Shown here piece after piece: positions 8,065-16,792 of a stretch of DNA of 64,000 bases. How positions within the stretch are numbered: position 1 is the first letter of the stretch; each line of letters opens with the position of its first letter. The position numbers and the translations under genes were made by a program. The stretch comes from Rhodocyclaceae bacterium UBA1310. GTDB lineage: Bacteria > Pseudomonadota > Gammaproteobacteria > Burkholderiales > Rhodocyclaceae. The notes under the pieces are model-generated. The model made no database searches and was not told the origin of the DNA. It saw only the letters and a list, made by a program, of their open reading frames with translations. The stretch is from contig DBTS01000006.1 of the NCBI GenBank assembly GCA_002307175.1, forward strand, positions 8,428 to 72,427, read 5' to 3'.

Positions 8065-8487
8065 TCAGTCATCCGGGAAGGTCCACTGCGGGTTCCAGGC
8101 AACTTCCCAGAGGTGGTTGTCGGGGTCGCGGAAATAGCCGGCATAGCCACCCCAGAAGGTGGACTGGGCGGGCTTGACGATCGAAGCGCCGGCCAATGCG
8201 GCTTGTTTCATGACGGCATCGACCTCTGTCTGGGAATTGACGTTGTGTGCAATGCTGCAGGCGCCGCCACCAGCGGCCAGCGGAATGCCGGCATCCCTGG
8301 CGAGGCTTTGGCGCGGAAAGAGGGCCAGCTTGAGGCCGCCCTGGAGATCGAAGAAGACGACCGCTCCCCCCTCAAATTCGCAGCCGACGATACCCTGCGT
8401 GGCCAGCCCGAGGCCGTCGCGGTAGAAGCGCAGCGAGGCTTGCAGATCTTCCACTCCGAGCGTGATGAGGCTGATGCGTGCTTGCAT
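8065..8487 (-). CDS. VOC-family (glyoxalase/bleomycin-resistance fold) protein
   Basis: A single 140-residue unit with the two-module VOC pattern. An N-terminal strand (ARISLITLGVEDLQASLRFY) leads to a helix, then GLGL and a paired strand (VVFFDLQGGLKLALFP). The second module ends GYAGYFRDPDNHLWEVAWNP, the usual C-terminal metal-side strand with its Asp-Pro-Asp turn and Glu. I chose the start at 8487 because it begins the first strand. Members include glyoxalase I, dioxygenases and antibiotic-binding proteins, and the sequence alone does not fix the substrate. The neighbour at 8651 is on the same strand but not obviously related. Confidence 0.8.
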   Translation of the reverse strand: MQARISLITLGVEDLQASLRFYRDGLGLATQGIVGCEFEGGAVVFFDLQGGLKLALFPRQSLARDAGIPLAAGGGACSIAHNVNSQTEVDAVMKQAALAGASIVKPAQSTFWGGYAGYFRDPDNHLWEVAWNPQWTFPDD

Positions 8488-8650
8488 GGGGCACCTCCGC
8501 AGATGGGGTCGCATGCGCCGGAAGGCGCATGACTATGCCGGGATTATAGGCTTGAACGGTGCATGGGATGCTGCCTTGCAGGGCGGAGGGGCGATGCTCC
8601 GGTGGGCATGGCATCTCCTCTTTGCCACCACGGGCGGCCTCTTGCTGCGG

Positions 8651-9166
8651 TTATGTGCGGGTCTTGAGAAGGTCGACGTAGGCGGTCTCGATGAGCTGGC
8701 TGGCTTCGATGCCGAGCTGTGCCATCAGGGTATGGGCTTCGCGGGTGCCGTTTTCGGAGGATTCGTTTTCAGCCAGCACGACTTCAAGTTCAAGGAAATC
8801 GCCTAGGCCCTGCACGCGGTCCAGGTGGATGCGTGTGCGGCCGGCGAGGTAAAGCGTGCGTTGTTTGATGACACGCCCGCTCTGGCCGTAGGCGAGGGTG
8901 AGTGCTTCGCGCAGGGAGTCGGGGGTGTTGGTGGGGCTGCGCACGTAGAAGGATTCTTTTGGCCCCTGCTGGTTGGCTCGCTGGTAGAAGATGAGTTCGC
9001 CCTGCTCGGGGCTGAAGCTGCGCAGCTTGAGGCGGCCGTTGGGGCAGTGGAAGAAGGTGTCGTCCTGCGCGATCAGCATGGGGCCGGAGGTGGCAATGCT
9101 GGCAGCCTTGGGGGTGATGTCTTCAATGCTGGCAAGGCGGGCTTTGATTTCAATGTTGCGTGGCAT
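8651..9166 (-). CDS. CYTH-domain protein (class IV adenylate cyclase/thiamine triphosphatase-like)
   Basis: Residues 1-10 contain NIEIKARL, the ExExK-type signature that opens the CYTH tunnel fold. Later strands supply the expected alternating Lys, Arg and Glu residues (LKLRSF, ELIFYQR, VIKQRTLYLAGRTRIHLD) and the LGDFLELEVVL strand with acidic metal ligands. The 171-residue length matches a stand-alone CYTH protein. The family acts on triphosphate compounds with Mg or Mn. Candidates are cyclic AMP formation, thiamine triphosphate hydrolysis and inorganic triphosphate hydrolysis, and I cannot choose between them. Cytoplasmic. Confidence 0.8.
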   Translation of the reverse strand: MPRNIEIKARLASIEDITPKAASIATSGPMLIAQDDTFFHCPNGRLKLRSFSPEQGELIFYQRANQQGPKESFYVRSPTNTPDSLREALTLAYGQSGRVIKQRTLYLAGRTRIHLDRVQGLGDFLELEVVLAENESSENGTREAHTLMAQLGIEASQLIETAYVDLLKTRT

Positions 9167-9682
9167 GGGTTCTTATTCATCTGTTGGGCGGATCTATTTT
9201 GCCGGAATTCTGGATTTTTGGGCGTTCTGGCGAGGCTGCGAATTGTTGCGGGCTATGCAGGATATGTAGCGACGGAGTTGCGGCAATAGTAATCGTTCCC
9301 ATGCGGAGAGGCTGAGCAAGGATTCCAATTGAAAAATCCCGGCTAAAAGTTGATCTCTCAAAACTGCCTCAGAGCGATTATTTTGAGTGGGTTGAACTCC
9401 TGATGCTTCCGAAATTCTCTGAATACTTGCACAGCCACGGAGCGTGTGAACGATCAGTTAGTCAGCGCGCAAGCTGATTGTTGCCACTGTCTCCCACCGT
9501 GCCCGTCCCACGGGGCGCAGTGCAGTCGAATGGGCTACTCAAGCCGAACCAATCACCGCACCACCATTCCCCATGCGGCGCAATTCCGCTTCGCTCCATT
9601 GTTCGCTTCGCCGCCCTACGCAAACCGGGGGGGCTGCATTCGTTGGTGTTGATAATGACCAGTCAAAGCGGCGCTGAGGGTG
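9167..9682. other. Gene-free stretch with one repeat copy
   Basis: No coding frame is supported. A family A repeat lies at 9575-9629. The part 9290-9450 is AT-richer than the flanks and may contain the promoter of the CYTH gene on the minus strand. Confidence 0.5.
9575..9629 (+). repeat. Interspersed repeat family A, copy near 9600
   Basis: Reads GCGGCGCAATTCCGCTTCGC, then TCCATTGTTCGCTTCGCCGC and CCTACGCAAACCGGG. It lies 50 bases downstream of the stop of the minus-strand gene ending at 9683. Confidence 0.7.
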
Positions 9683-10900
9683 TTACAGCACTCGGCCTTG
9701 TGCAGCGGATTCGGCGTAGGTTCGTAATTTGGGAGAAAGCTCCGGGTGGCTGCGGAGGTAGCGATTGATGATGGTTTCGACCCGTTTATTGCAATTGTCA
9801 TGGCTGTGAAGGTGGCCCAGACCGTGCAGGGCGCTGTCGATGCAGGTGGGGTTGGTGGACTCGAGCACGTCGGCGAGCAGGTCGAGCAGCGCGGTATGCC
9901 AGATTTCCTTTTCTGGGGATTCGCCCCACCATGCGAGCGGTGTGATGTCCCAGAGCATGAAGCAGAACATGCTGAGCGGGTCTGGTGTGTCGTTGAGCTC
10001 GGTTGTGCAGCGGGTTTCGAAGCAGCCGCTGTAGAGGGTGCGGATGCTGTTGAAGGCGGCGAGGCGCTCGGCAATCGGCAGGCTGGTGTCCTGGAAGATG
10101 AAGACGGTATCACCACAGCCGCAGTCGAACAGGTTACGCAGGCCGCTTTCGATCTGGGCGGGGCTGAAGCGGGCGAGGTCGGTGGCGCAGTGGGTGAAGA
10201 GGCGCTGGTAGTGGCGGAGGTGTTCGGCGCTGCTGGCCTGGAAGGGCTCGCAGTCGTTATCGAGGTGCCAGCCGTTGGGGGTTTCAGGCCGATCCATTTG
10301 GAAATCGAGCCAGTCGTGGTAGCGCTGGTTGGCCTCGGCGGTTTCAATCGCTTCAATCAGTGCGGGGATGGCGCGGTCAGTGGGGATTCTCTGCAGGGCG
10401 AGGTTCTTGAGGCGGCGTGGCTTGTCGAGATGGGTGATGGTGCCGAGGCCGAGGAGTTTGGTGGTAAAGACCAGCGCCTGGGCGATGTCGCCATCGCTGG
10501 GGGTGCGCTGCTTGAAGAAGGCGGCGTAGGCGCGCAGCAGTGCCTGGGCTTCATGCGCGGCGTGGTGGCAGTCGGGGCAGTCCAGGGTGTTGGCGTGGAC
10601 GTTGAAGCCGAGGGTTTCGTACCAGTATTGCTGCTCGCGCGCGAAGAAAAAGAATGGGCGCCTGCATTGCTGGCAGTTGCGCAGGATGTCGACGTAGTAG
10701 CGGTGTGGCGTGATGGTGTAGTGCTGCCGGGCGGTATCTGCTGCGATGGCGGTGTGTGGAAAGATGCGGTCGGTCTTTGCGATGCCGAAGAGGCGGGTGA
10801 CTTCTGCGGGCGGGAGTTCGAGCCCGGAGGCAATCGGCGCGGCACCGTAACGTGGATGACGCACGATGTGGGGCGGCAGGGGCGGTTTGTAGCGCGACAT
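9683..10900 (-). CDS. Zinc-ribbon domain protein, 405 residues
   Basis: Residues 72-115 hold a zinc-ribbon: RNCQQCRRPFFFFAREQQYW, with Cys76 and Cys79, then LDCPDCHH, with Cys108 and Cys111. This arrangement is known from the probable zinc-ribbon domain found in many uncharacterised bacterial proteins. The rest (about 130-405) is helical with more Cys-rich spots (FDCGCGD, FETRCTTE) and no obvious catalytic motif. The end (LHGLGHLHSHDNCNKRV) looks like a HEAT-like last repeat, which is a guess. No signal peptide is present, so it is cytoplasmic. It seems to be a single gene. Confidence 0.7.
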   Translation of the reverse strand: MSRYKPPLPPHIVRHPRYGAAPIASGLELPPAEVTRLFGIAKTDRIFPHTAIAADTARQHYTITPHRYYVDILRNCQQCRRPFFFFAREQQYWYETLGFNVHANTLDCPDCHHAAHEAQALLRAYAAFFKQRTPSDGDIAQALVFTTKLLGLGTITHLDKPRRLKNLALQRIPTDRAIPALIEAIETAEANQRYHDWLDFQMDRPETPNGWHLDNDCEPFQASSAEHLRHYQRLFTHCATDLARFSPAQIESGLRNLFDCGCGDTVFIFQDTSLPIAERLAAFNSIRTLYSGCFETRCTTELNDTPDPLSMFCFMLWDITPLAWWGESPEKEIWHTALLDLLADVLESTNPTCIDSALHGLGHLHSHDNCNKRVETIINRYLRSHPELSPKLRTYAESAAQGRVL

Positions 10901-11240
10901 GCCGAATACTTTAGCAGGCAGTGCAGACGGGTGTCCATGAGCGGCCAGGTCTCGCCGCTATGCGGTGAACCCGGGGTTTGACAGTGGTACGAAGTGTGTA
11001 GTGAGGCCGGTGGTGATTGGCGGCTTTGGTTCGCTGCAATTGCCGATGGTCTGAAAAATGCCAATGAAGTAGGGTGACAATGAGCGCAGCGAATTGCACC
11101 TTCCGCGCGCCTTTTGGTATTTGCCACGCCCGGCTATTTTTCTGGAGCCTGCGGCGGCATTCGCTGTGCTCTCTCCGCCCTGCATTTTCCACCCGTCGCG
11201 CTGCATTTCTGCGGTGGTATTTGCGATCTGTCGATATGTT
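10901..11240. other. Intergenic stretch with one repeat copy
   Basis: No gene is supported. It contains the minus-oriented family A repeat at 11069-11111. Confidence 0.5.
11069..11111 (-). repeat. Interspersed repeat family A, minus copy
   Basis: Plus strand reads GTAGGGTGACAATGAGCGCA, then GCGAATTGCACCTTCCGCGC. It is the reverse complement of the short variant at 5885. Confidence 0.7.
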
Positions 11241-11744
11241 TTATGCCTGGTCTTTGAGCAGGCCCATGATGTGGGCGTCGATGTATTGGCCGTGGACGAG
11301 GTTGGCGTGGCGGCGGGTGCCTTCGTGCTGGAAGCCGAGGCGTTCGTAGAGGGCGATGGCGCGGGGATTGTCGGTACGCACGGTGAGTTCGATGCGGGTG
11401 AGGCCTTTGGCCCAGCAGGTGTCGATGATGGCTTGCAGGAGGCGGGCGCCGAGGCCTTGGTCGCGATAGCCGGGGATGATGCCGATGCCGAGTACGCCGA
11501 TGTGGGCGCGGGAGTCGCCGAAGACGGAGGTGATGTCAGCCCAGCCGACGACTTTGTCGCCATCTAGGGCGAGGAGGTGTGGGGCACCGGCAGCGGCGAG
11601 CGAGCGGTAGAAGGCGAGTGAGGTGTGCCAGGGCAGGGGCTGGGTGAAGGAGAGGTAGCGTTCTTCGCGGGCGACGCTTGCAATTGCTTGATACAGGCTG
11701 GGGTAGTGGCTCTCGTTGGCGGGGGTGATGGTGATGGGGCTCAT
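11241..11744 (-). CDS. GNAT-family N-acetyltransferase
   Basis: The 167-residue GNAT fold is clear. The acetyl-CoA binding motif is RDQGLGARLL (residues 94-103) after the beta-4 strand IGVLGIGIIPGY. The later motif NPRAIALYERLGF (126-138) is followed by EGTRR. The pattern is closest to the RimI-like or phosphinothricin-like acetyltransferases with a short C-terminal YIDAHIMGLL strand. The acceptor cannot be deduced. No signal peptide is present. It appears to be a single gene between repeat-rich spacers. Confidence 0.85.
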   Translation of the reverse strand: MSPITITPANESHYPSLYQAIASVAREERYLSFTQPLPWHTSLAFYRSLAAAGAPHLLALDGDKVVGWADITSVFGDSRAHIGVLGIGIIPGYRDQGLGARLLQAIIDTCWAKGLTRIELTVRTDNPRAIALYERLGFQHEGTRRHANLVHGQYIDAHIMGLLKDQA

Positions 11745-11840
11745 GGCGGGATTTTAGCGCGGGGAGAGGCTGTTTGCTTGGGTGGGCACGGAGAGTCACC
11801 GCATGGTGTTGGGGTGCCTTGGGGTGCTATCAGTGAGTCA

Positions 11841-11919
11841 GCGCCCCCAGGGCGGAGGCTTGATCGGCGCGATTGCGCTGCGCTCCATTGTTCCGTTGTG
11901 CGCGCCCTAAGCAAACCGG
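11841..11919 (+). repeat. Interspersed repeat family A, long variant
   Basis: Starts GCGCCCCCAGGGCGGAGGCT, continues TGATCGGCGCGATTGCGCTG, and ends CGCGCCCTAAGCAAACCGG. It shares the GGGCGGAGGCTTGA opening with 53870 and 62470. Confidence 0.7.
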
Positions 11920-11979
11920 TGGGCTCGGTGGGCTGCGCGGGTGATTATTGCCGGGTGCAGTAATGATCAGTCAGAACTA

Positions 11980-12019
11980 CGCGGAAGGTGCAATTCGCTT
12001 TGCTCATTGGCACCCTACG
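11980..12019 (+). repeat. Interspersed repeat family A, short variant
   Basis: Reads CGCGGAAGGTGCAATTCGCT, then TTGCTCATTGGCACCCTACG. The middle is shorter than in the copy at 5885. Confidence 0.7.
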
Positions 12020-12085
12020 ATAATCAGCGCGTTGGGAACGAGAATGGGAAATTGAAAGTTCGTGGAAGTTCGGTGGGGACCGGTG

Positions 12086-12114
12086 GCGGCGGAGCTTGTT
12101 CAGGGCTCCGCCGC
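12086..12114. terminator. GC hairpin downstream of the chemoreceptor gene
   Basis: Perfect 10-bp arms GCGGCGGAGC and GCTCCGCCGC are separated by nine bases. There is no T-run on the minus strand, so it is at best a weak terminator or an RNA 3' structure for the gene ending at 12210. Confidence 0.45.
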
Positions 12115-12209
12115 TGCCAGCTTACTTCCTCAGGTATTGCTGTGACCCCGCGAGGGTGTGGGAAGTTCGCGGGGACTTGTAACAGGCTGTGTCAGCCGTT
12201 TCTGGCGGA

Positions 12210-13823
12210 TCAGATTTTGTAGGTTTCAACGATCTTGTGCATGGAGGTGGCGAGCTCGTCGAGTTCGCGGGCGGCGTCAGCACTGCCGCTGGCGGCACCG
12301 TTGGAGACTTCGGCCATCTGGGCGATGCGCTCGACCTGCTGGGCGATGCTCTGGCTGGCGGAGCTCTGTTCGCGGATGGCTTCGGTGATTTCGCGGACCA
12401 TGCCGACTGTCTCGCCGCTGGCCTGACGGATGCGGGCGATGGCGTCGTTGGCATCCTGGGCACGGGCTACACCGGCGGAGACGCGGTCGACAGCGACTTC
12501 CATGCTGGTGACAGCCTGTTTGGCACCGTTGCGCACGCCATCGATGATCTTGGTGATTTCGGTGGTGGAGTGGGCGGTGCGTTCGGCGAGCTTGCGCACT
12601 TCGTCGGCGACCACGGCGAAGCCACGGCCCTGTTCGCCGGCGCGGGCGGCTTCGATGGCGGCGTTGAGGGCGAGTAGGCTGGTCTGGTCGGCGACTTCGC
12701 GGATCACGGCGACGACGGATGAGATCTTGTCGCTTTCGGTTTCGACAACGCGGATGCGCTCGCTGGTCTGGTGCACGGTGTTGGCGATTTCGTTGATGTC
12801 TTGCACGGTCTGGTTGATGATGTCGCTGCCATCGCTGGCCAGCCGCCCGGATTCTTCGGAGAGGTGATTGGCTTCGGTGGCGCGGTCGCCGATGTGGGTG
12901 ATGGAGACCGTCATTTCTTCAACGGCAGCGGCCATGCTGGAGGCGGATTCGCTTTGCTGGCTGGAGGCCTGGGCGACCTGCTGGGCGGTGTCAGTCATAT
13001 GGCGTGATTTGCCGGCCACGGAAGTGGCATTGCCGCTGATCTGGCTCAGGCTGGTCTGCATGGAATCGATCAGGCGGTTGAGGTTCTTGCCCATCTGCGC
13101 AAGTTCGTCGCTACCCTGGGCGGGTACGCGGATGCGGAAATCGCGTTCGCGTTCGATGCGCGAGACGGCGTTTTGCACACCCGTAAGCGAGAGGCGGATG
13201 GTGCGTTCGAGCATCAGACCGATTATGAGGATGGCGGCGATGCCGATGACGATGACGCTAATGGCGAAAGTCTTGAGGCTGGAGACACTCGCATCGGAAG
13301 CCTCATTGGTGGCCTTGATGCGTTTGTTGAGGTAGTCGAGGTGGGCGTCTGTAACTTTTTTGGCGTCGGCAGAGGCTTTGACAAAGGTGATTACGGCGTT
13401 ACGGATGGTGTCTTTGTCGGCACCGATGTTGTCGAGTGCTGGTAGTAGCTTGCTATCGAAGTCTTTGAGGGCTTCGGTGTCTTTGGCAAAGAACTCGCGA
13501 TCTTCAGGATCGGTAATGAGTTTTTCGTAGACGGCCATCTGTTCCCACATCACGCTATCGCTCTTCTTGGCCTGCTTGAGGATGTCCTTGCGGCGATCTT
13601 CGTCTTCGGTGGAGGCACTATTGAGCGCGTGCACACGCAGGCGCAGGGTTTGCGCAACAATGTAGTCGAGGGCCTGGATCTGCGGGACGGTTTGATTCTG
13701 GAGCTGATCGACGCTGGCCGATACTTGGTTGACACCATTCAGGCCGATAAGGCCGACGCTCAGGGCAACGACTGCTGAGAGCAGGAGGATGAGTTTGAGG
13801 CGGAGCGCTATGGTGATGTTCAT
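12210..13823 (-). CDS. Methyl-accepting chemotaxis protein
   Basis: Classic layout over 537 residues. Membrane helix 1 is at about 8-30, then a four-helix-bundle-type periplasmic sensor (about 35-185), membrane helix 2 (about 186-208, [20 protein letters not shown]), a HAMP linker (about 209-262) and a cytoplasmic signalling coiled coil. The tip motif is unmistakable: [20 protein letters not shown] followed by [14 protein letters not shown]. It transmits ligand binding to CheA/CheW and is tuned by methylation. It lacks a C-terminal pentapeptide for CheR/CheB docking and ends HKIVETYKI. The ligand is unknown. A sigma-28-like promoter lies upstream (13857-13883). Confidence 0.95.
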   Translation of the reverse strand: MNITIALRLKLILLLSAVVALSVGLIGLNGVNQVSASVDQLQNQTVPQIQALDYIVAQTLRLRVHALNSASTEDEDRRKDILKQAKKSDSVMWEQMAVYEKLITDPEDREFFAKDTEALKDFDSKLLPALDNIGADKDTIRNAVITFVKASADAKKVTDAHLDYLNKRIKATNEASDASVSSLKTFAISVIVIGIAAILIIGLMLERTIRLSLTGVQNAVSRIERERDFRIRVPAQGSDELAQMGKNLNRLIDSMQTSLSQISGNATSVAGKSRHMTDTAQQVAQASSQQSESASSMAAAVEEMTVSITHIGDRATEANHLSEESGRLASDGSDIINQTVQDINEIANTVHQTSERIRVVETESDKISSVVAVIREVADQTSLLALNAAIEAARAGEQGRGFAVVADEVRKLAERTAHSTTEITKIIDGVRNGAKQAVTSMEVAVDRVSAGVARAQDANDAIARIRQASGETVGMVREITEAIREQSSASQSIAQQVERIAQMAEVSNGAASGSADAARELDELATSMHKIVETYKI

Positions 13824-14729
13824 GGGTGCTACAGGATGGTTGAAGAGATGTAAGGGTAAACGGCTATTAGGTTCCGGACTTAAGGGCTAAAAGTTGTAAA
13901 GCCTGCTATGCCTTGATTGAGGCGGGTTGTGGCATGGCACCGCTATCACGGAAGCTGCCAATGTGCAGGTATGGGCGGTATTTATCCATTCTCATAAAAA
14001 GGTTATTGTCCGGACGGAAAAAACGGTACCTGTAAGCCAGTCTGCCCGGGCAACCGTACTGTTCGCAGGGCCTTGTTTTTTGTCTGGATGACCCAATATG
14101 GTGGGCTGTCTGGATATTGTTGTGCAGTGAGAATGTGGTGGAAATAGGGCGTGCACATGTTTGAAACCACTATTTCCCCGGATTTGAATATGAATATTCA
14201 GAAATGAATATACGGAAATTCGATAAAATCGTTATGGCATATTGTGATTTGCGTCTCTAGGGTTTCTGCATAGAATCAGGGGGTATCACAATTTAGGCCG
14301 GGTTTGCGCTCGAGACCCTCTGAGGGTTTTCCTGCATGGGGGTGTGGCCTGCGCTGTGCTCCAATACCGCCCGGCGCGCCACGTGCGCCGATATTCGGCA
14401 GACGTGAAAAATAATCGTCAAAAAATTTCATCTGCCGGGATTTTTTTGCAGCCAGGCTGCATTAGGCGCAATCGCCGTAATGGTGGGAAATTTCGACGAT
14501 CTCTTTGTATTTGAAGAGCATTGTCTGCGATTGATTTTCGTTTGGGTGGGAAATTGGCGGGAACTTTTGAGGTGGTGACGCACCTCTAAAGGCAGGAACA
14601 CTCTGGCTGGGGTTTGGTTTGGCCGCGGGGCTGTGATGCAGAGAAGATTTGCTCATGGGGTGTCGCAGTAGCGACATGTGCGGAAGTCAGAATGTTCTTT
14701 TGTTGTTCATCAAGAAAAAGGAGACACCG
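13824..14729. other. 906-base divergent intergenic region
   Basis: Separates the chemoreceptor (minus) from the response regulator (plus). It contains the candidate sigma-28 promoter, AT-rich parts around 14160-14240 with a GAATATGAATATTC inverted repeat, and a 13-base palindrome ACCCTCTGAGGGT near 14310. An open frame on the minus strand at 14462-14677 has no coding support. The length is unusual for a simple promoter region, so a small RNA cannot be excluded. Confidence 0.45.
13857..13883 (-). promoter_or_regulatory. Candidate sigma-28 (flagellar) promoter
   Basis: On the minus strand the boxes read TTAAGTCC, 11 bases, GCCGTTTA. They resemble the flagellar sigma consensus TAAAGTTT-N11-GCCGATAA (5 of 8 and 6 of 8 matches) and lie 34 bases before the chemoreceptor start. 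Chemoreceptors are often controlled this way. Confidence 0.45.
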
Positions 14730-15335
14730 ATGCCTCATAAGGGATATACGGTCTATGTCGTCGAAGCGGACTCTTCCGTGCGCGATGCGCTGGCTCTTCT
14801 GTTGAGCCTGGAAGGTTATGCTGTTGCTATGTTTGATAGCGTTGAAAGATTTCTTGCCGCAATGAGTCAGGAATGGCTGGGTTGCGTGCTGATCGATAAT
14901 CGCCTCTATGGCCAGAATGTGCTGATGCTGCAGCGCCGCCTGCGAAATAAAGCATGTGCGCTGCCGATGATTGTGATGAGTGCGCTGGGGAATCTTGGCG
15001 CGATGCCCAAGGCTTTGTGTTCGGCAGCGGCAGAGCTGCTCGACAAGCCGCTGAATCCGGCACGTTTGGTGGCTTCGGTGGAGCGTGCGTTTGTGCGCCT
15101 GGATCGTGCCCGGCATGGTTCGCGGGCGATGCTGGTGCGCTCGGCCAAACCGGCGCATCTGAATGCGGACGAGCGTGAGATTGTTGACATGATCGCTCGT
15201 GGCCTGCCACGCCGGGAGATTGCCAAGGCGCTGTTTCTCTCGCCGCAGGCGGTGGAGGAGTGTGTGCAGTGCCTGATGCGCAAGCTGGGGGCCAGCGATG
15301 TGCTGGAGCTGCCACGCATGGCGGTTGCTGCGTAA
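14730..15335 (+). CDS. Response regulator, receiver plus LuxR-type DNA-binding domain
   Basis: The start at 14730 is fixed by AGGAG eight bases upstream. Residues 5-125 form a receiver domain: acidic pair region VVEADSSVRDAL, phosphoacceptor Asp in CVLIDNRLYG, switch Ser in VMSAL and Lys in LLDKPL. That makes a phosphorylatable FixJ-like protein. The C-terminal 60 residues fit the LuxR/NarL helix-turn-helix (LNADEREIVDMIARGLPRRE, then IAKALFLSPQAVEECVQCLM), but the recognition helix is degenerate: the usual T-V-x-x-H is AVEECV. It may therefore bind unusual sites or act through partners. No histidine kinase is next to it. A strong terminator follows. Confidence 0.85.
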   Translation: MPHKGYTVYVVEADSSVRDALALLLSLEGYAVAMFDSVERFLAAMSQEWLGCVLIDNRLYGQNVLMLQRRLRNKACALPMIVMSALGNLGAMPKALCSAAAELLDKPLNPARLVASVERAFVRLDRARHGSRAMLVRSAKPAHLNADEREIVDMIARGLPRREIAKALFLSPQAVEECVQCLMRKLGASDVLELPRMAVAA

Positions 15336-15361
15336 CAGCCCTGAAATCTTTCGGGTGAGAC

Positions 15362-15393
15362 AAAAAGCCCTGTGCGTCAGCATGGGGCTTTTT
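15362..15393. terminator. Bidirectional rho-independent terminator
   Basis: Arms AAAAAGCCC and GGGCTTTTT flank a 14-base loop. It lies between the convergent stops at 15335 and 15422 and has A-runs and T-runs suited to both strands. Confidence 0.8.
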
Positions 15394-15421
15394 GCTGGGT
15401 GCTGCGGGGGTGAGTGCTTGC

Positions 15422-16462
15422 CTAGAAGGCTGGTGCAGGGAGTGGTTCTTTGGTGTAGGTCTGACGGGGGGCGCGGGGTAGCGCTGTGCGGACGCCGGAA
15501 GAGGGTTCGTGCACGCCAGTTTTGGCCGGGGGGGCCGCTTTGGCGCTGTGTTGTGTGGCTTTTCTGCTGACGGGCTTGTCGCAGGTGTCGTAGGTGTCGG
15601 GCGGGCAGGTGCTGCCATCGACCCAGGTGGCGCGATCGAAAACGGCGCCTTGAGTGGAGCTGGCGGCGAATTCGGCATCGCGCAGATTGGCGTTGCTGAA
15701 GTCGGCGTCGTCGAGGCGGGCTTCGTTGAAAGTGCTTTCCCTGAGGCGGGCGCGGTGAAAATTGGCACCACGCAGATCGGATTCGCTAAAGCGGGACTGG
15801 ATGAGACTGGCGCCAGGGAACTGGGCTCTGCCTGCAGAGGATAGGCGTATGCTGGTGCGATCCATCATGGTGTCTTCAAAATTGGTACCGTCCAGTGCCG
15901 CACCAAAGAATGCGGTGTCGCTGAGATCTGCTCCGGCAAGGTTGGCGCTTTTGAGATTGACGGACCACATTTTGGCATTGTGGAGATTGGCGCCACTGAG
16001 GTCAGCGTGCTGGAAGGAGCTGCCTTGCAGATCTGCATACTGCATGGAAGCGCCCTGCAGCACTGCGTGGTCGAGAGAAGCCGTGCCGAGGTCGGCATAG
16101 TCCAGGCTGGCGCGGGAGAGATCTGCTTCGTCGAGTCTGGCACCGAAAAGCTTGGCGTGATCCAGTCTGGCGCCGCGCAGATTGGCGCCGCGCAGGTCTG
16201 CGGCGGAGAGATCGGCATTGGGCAGATCGGCGTCTGAGAGGTCGGCATCCCTGAGGTTGGCGCCTCGCCAGTAGGCGCTGGAGACGTGGACGCCACGGCA
16301 TCTGGCGTTTGGTTCGGGCGTGCAGGTACTTTCTGCTCCGGCGGTATGGCAGAGCAGGAGCATCAGCATGGTGACAGCGGTGATGGTGGCTGCTTTTGCC
16401 TGTGGGGCCGCGGTCCGTGGGTGCGGCGCTTCTGGTTGTGGGTGGGGGCGTGAATCCGGCAT
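15422..16462 (-). CDS. Exported pentapeptide-repeat protein
   Basis: The start at 16462 is supported by AAAGGAG seven bases upstream. After a basic/Pro-rich N-terminus, residues 26-43 form the hydrophobic signal (ending HTAGA), so the protein is probably periplasmic. From about 63 to 285 it is made of pentapeptide repeats of the A(D/N)LxX type (GANLRDADLSDADL, LDHAKLFGARLDEADL, DLRGANFHRARL), with one break near 205-222. These repeats form a right-handed square beta helix. A Cys-containing tail (TCPPDTYDTC) and a Pro/Ala-rich C-terminus follow. Cytoplasmic members can mimic DNA and protect gyrase. An exported one more likely has a structural or surface role. Confidence 0.85.
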   Translation of the reverse strand: MPDSRPHPQPEAPHPRTAAPQAKAATITAVTMLMLLLCHTAGAESTCTPEPNARCRGVHVSSAYWRGANLRDADLSDADLPNADLSAADLRGANLRGARLDHAKLFGARLDEADLSRASLDYADLGTASLDHAVLQGASMQYADLQGSSFQHADLSGANLHNAKMWSVNLKSANLAGADLSDTAFFGAALDGTNFEDTMMDRTSIRLSSAGRAQFPGASLIQSRFSESDLRGANFHRARLRESTFNEARLDDADFSNANLRDAEFAASSTQGAVFDRATWVDGSTCPPDTYDTCDKPVSRKATQHSAKAAPPAKTGVHEPSSGVRTALPRAPRQTYTKEPLPAPAF

Positions 16463-16792
16463 GTAAACTCTCCTTTGTGTGTGGCAGCAGTGGGGTGATG
16501 TGTTTCCTGGCGTTTCTGTTCGATGCACTGCTGGCGGCTGCCATTGTATGACAAAAGATTGGTATTGGCGTGGAGAGGCAGGCCTGACTTCGACCATGAA
16601 CATGTTTGTGCCGGATTTTGGGGTGTCGCGCTGGCAGGGTGGAAATACCATCTGATGCAACAGTGTTGCAATAACGAATGGCTTTGTTAGAATGCTGCAT
16701 CTGCCAGGTTTCCATGTGCTGACGCCGGGAGCCGCTGGTTTTGACCCTTTTCCTTCCCTGTTGGCTTGTGCCCCTGGCTTTTCATTCCCTTC
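16463..16792. promoter_or_regulatory. Divergent control region of the pentapeptide gene and the zinc locus
   Basis: 330 bases with no gene. The right half carries the zinc-locus promoter and a perfect inverted repeat (see next entry). The left part carries the AAAGGAG ribosome site of the minus-strand gene. Confidence 0.5.
16656..16693 (+). promoter_or_regulatory. Candidate promoter with overlapping operator (possible Zur site)
   Basis: A perfect inverted repeat TGCAAC-AGT-GTTGCA (16656-16670) overlaps a -35 hexamer TTGCAA (16666-16671). After a 16-base spacer comes the -10 hexamer TAGAAT (16688-16693), about 100 bases before the first gene. A repressor on the palindrome would block polymerase. 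All downstream genes are zinc-import genes, so the zinc repressor Zur is the natural candidate. This rests on position and symmetry and not on a known consensus. Confidence 0.5.

Larger units (their letters stand above)
11745..12209. other. Gene-free stretch with two repeat copies and a hairpin
   Basis: Holds family A repeats at 11841-11919 and 11980-12019 and a GC-rich hairpin at 12086-12114 downstream of the chemoreceptor gene. No coding frame is supported. Confidence 0.55.

Noticed and set aside
9746..10981. 411-codon plus-strand frame opposite the zinc-ribbon gene
   Set aside because: The minus strand has the conserved Cys pairs; this frame is Glu/Gly/Val-rich shadow sequence.
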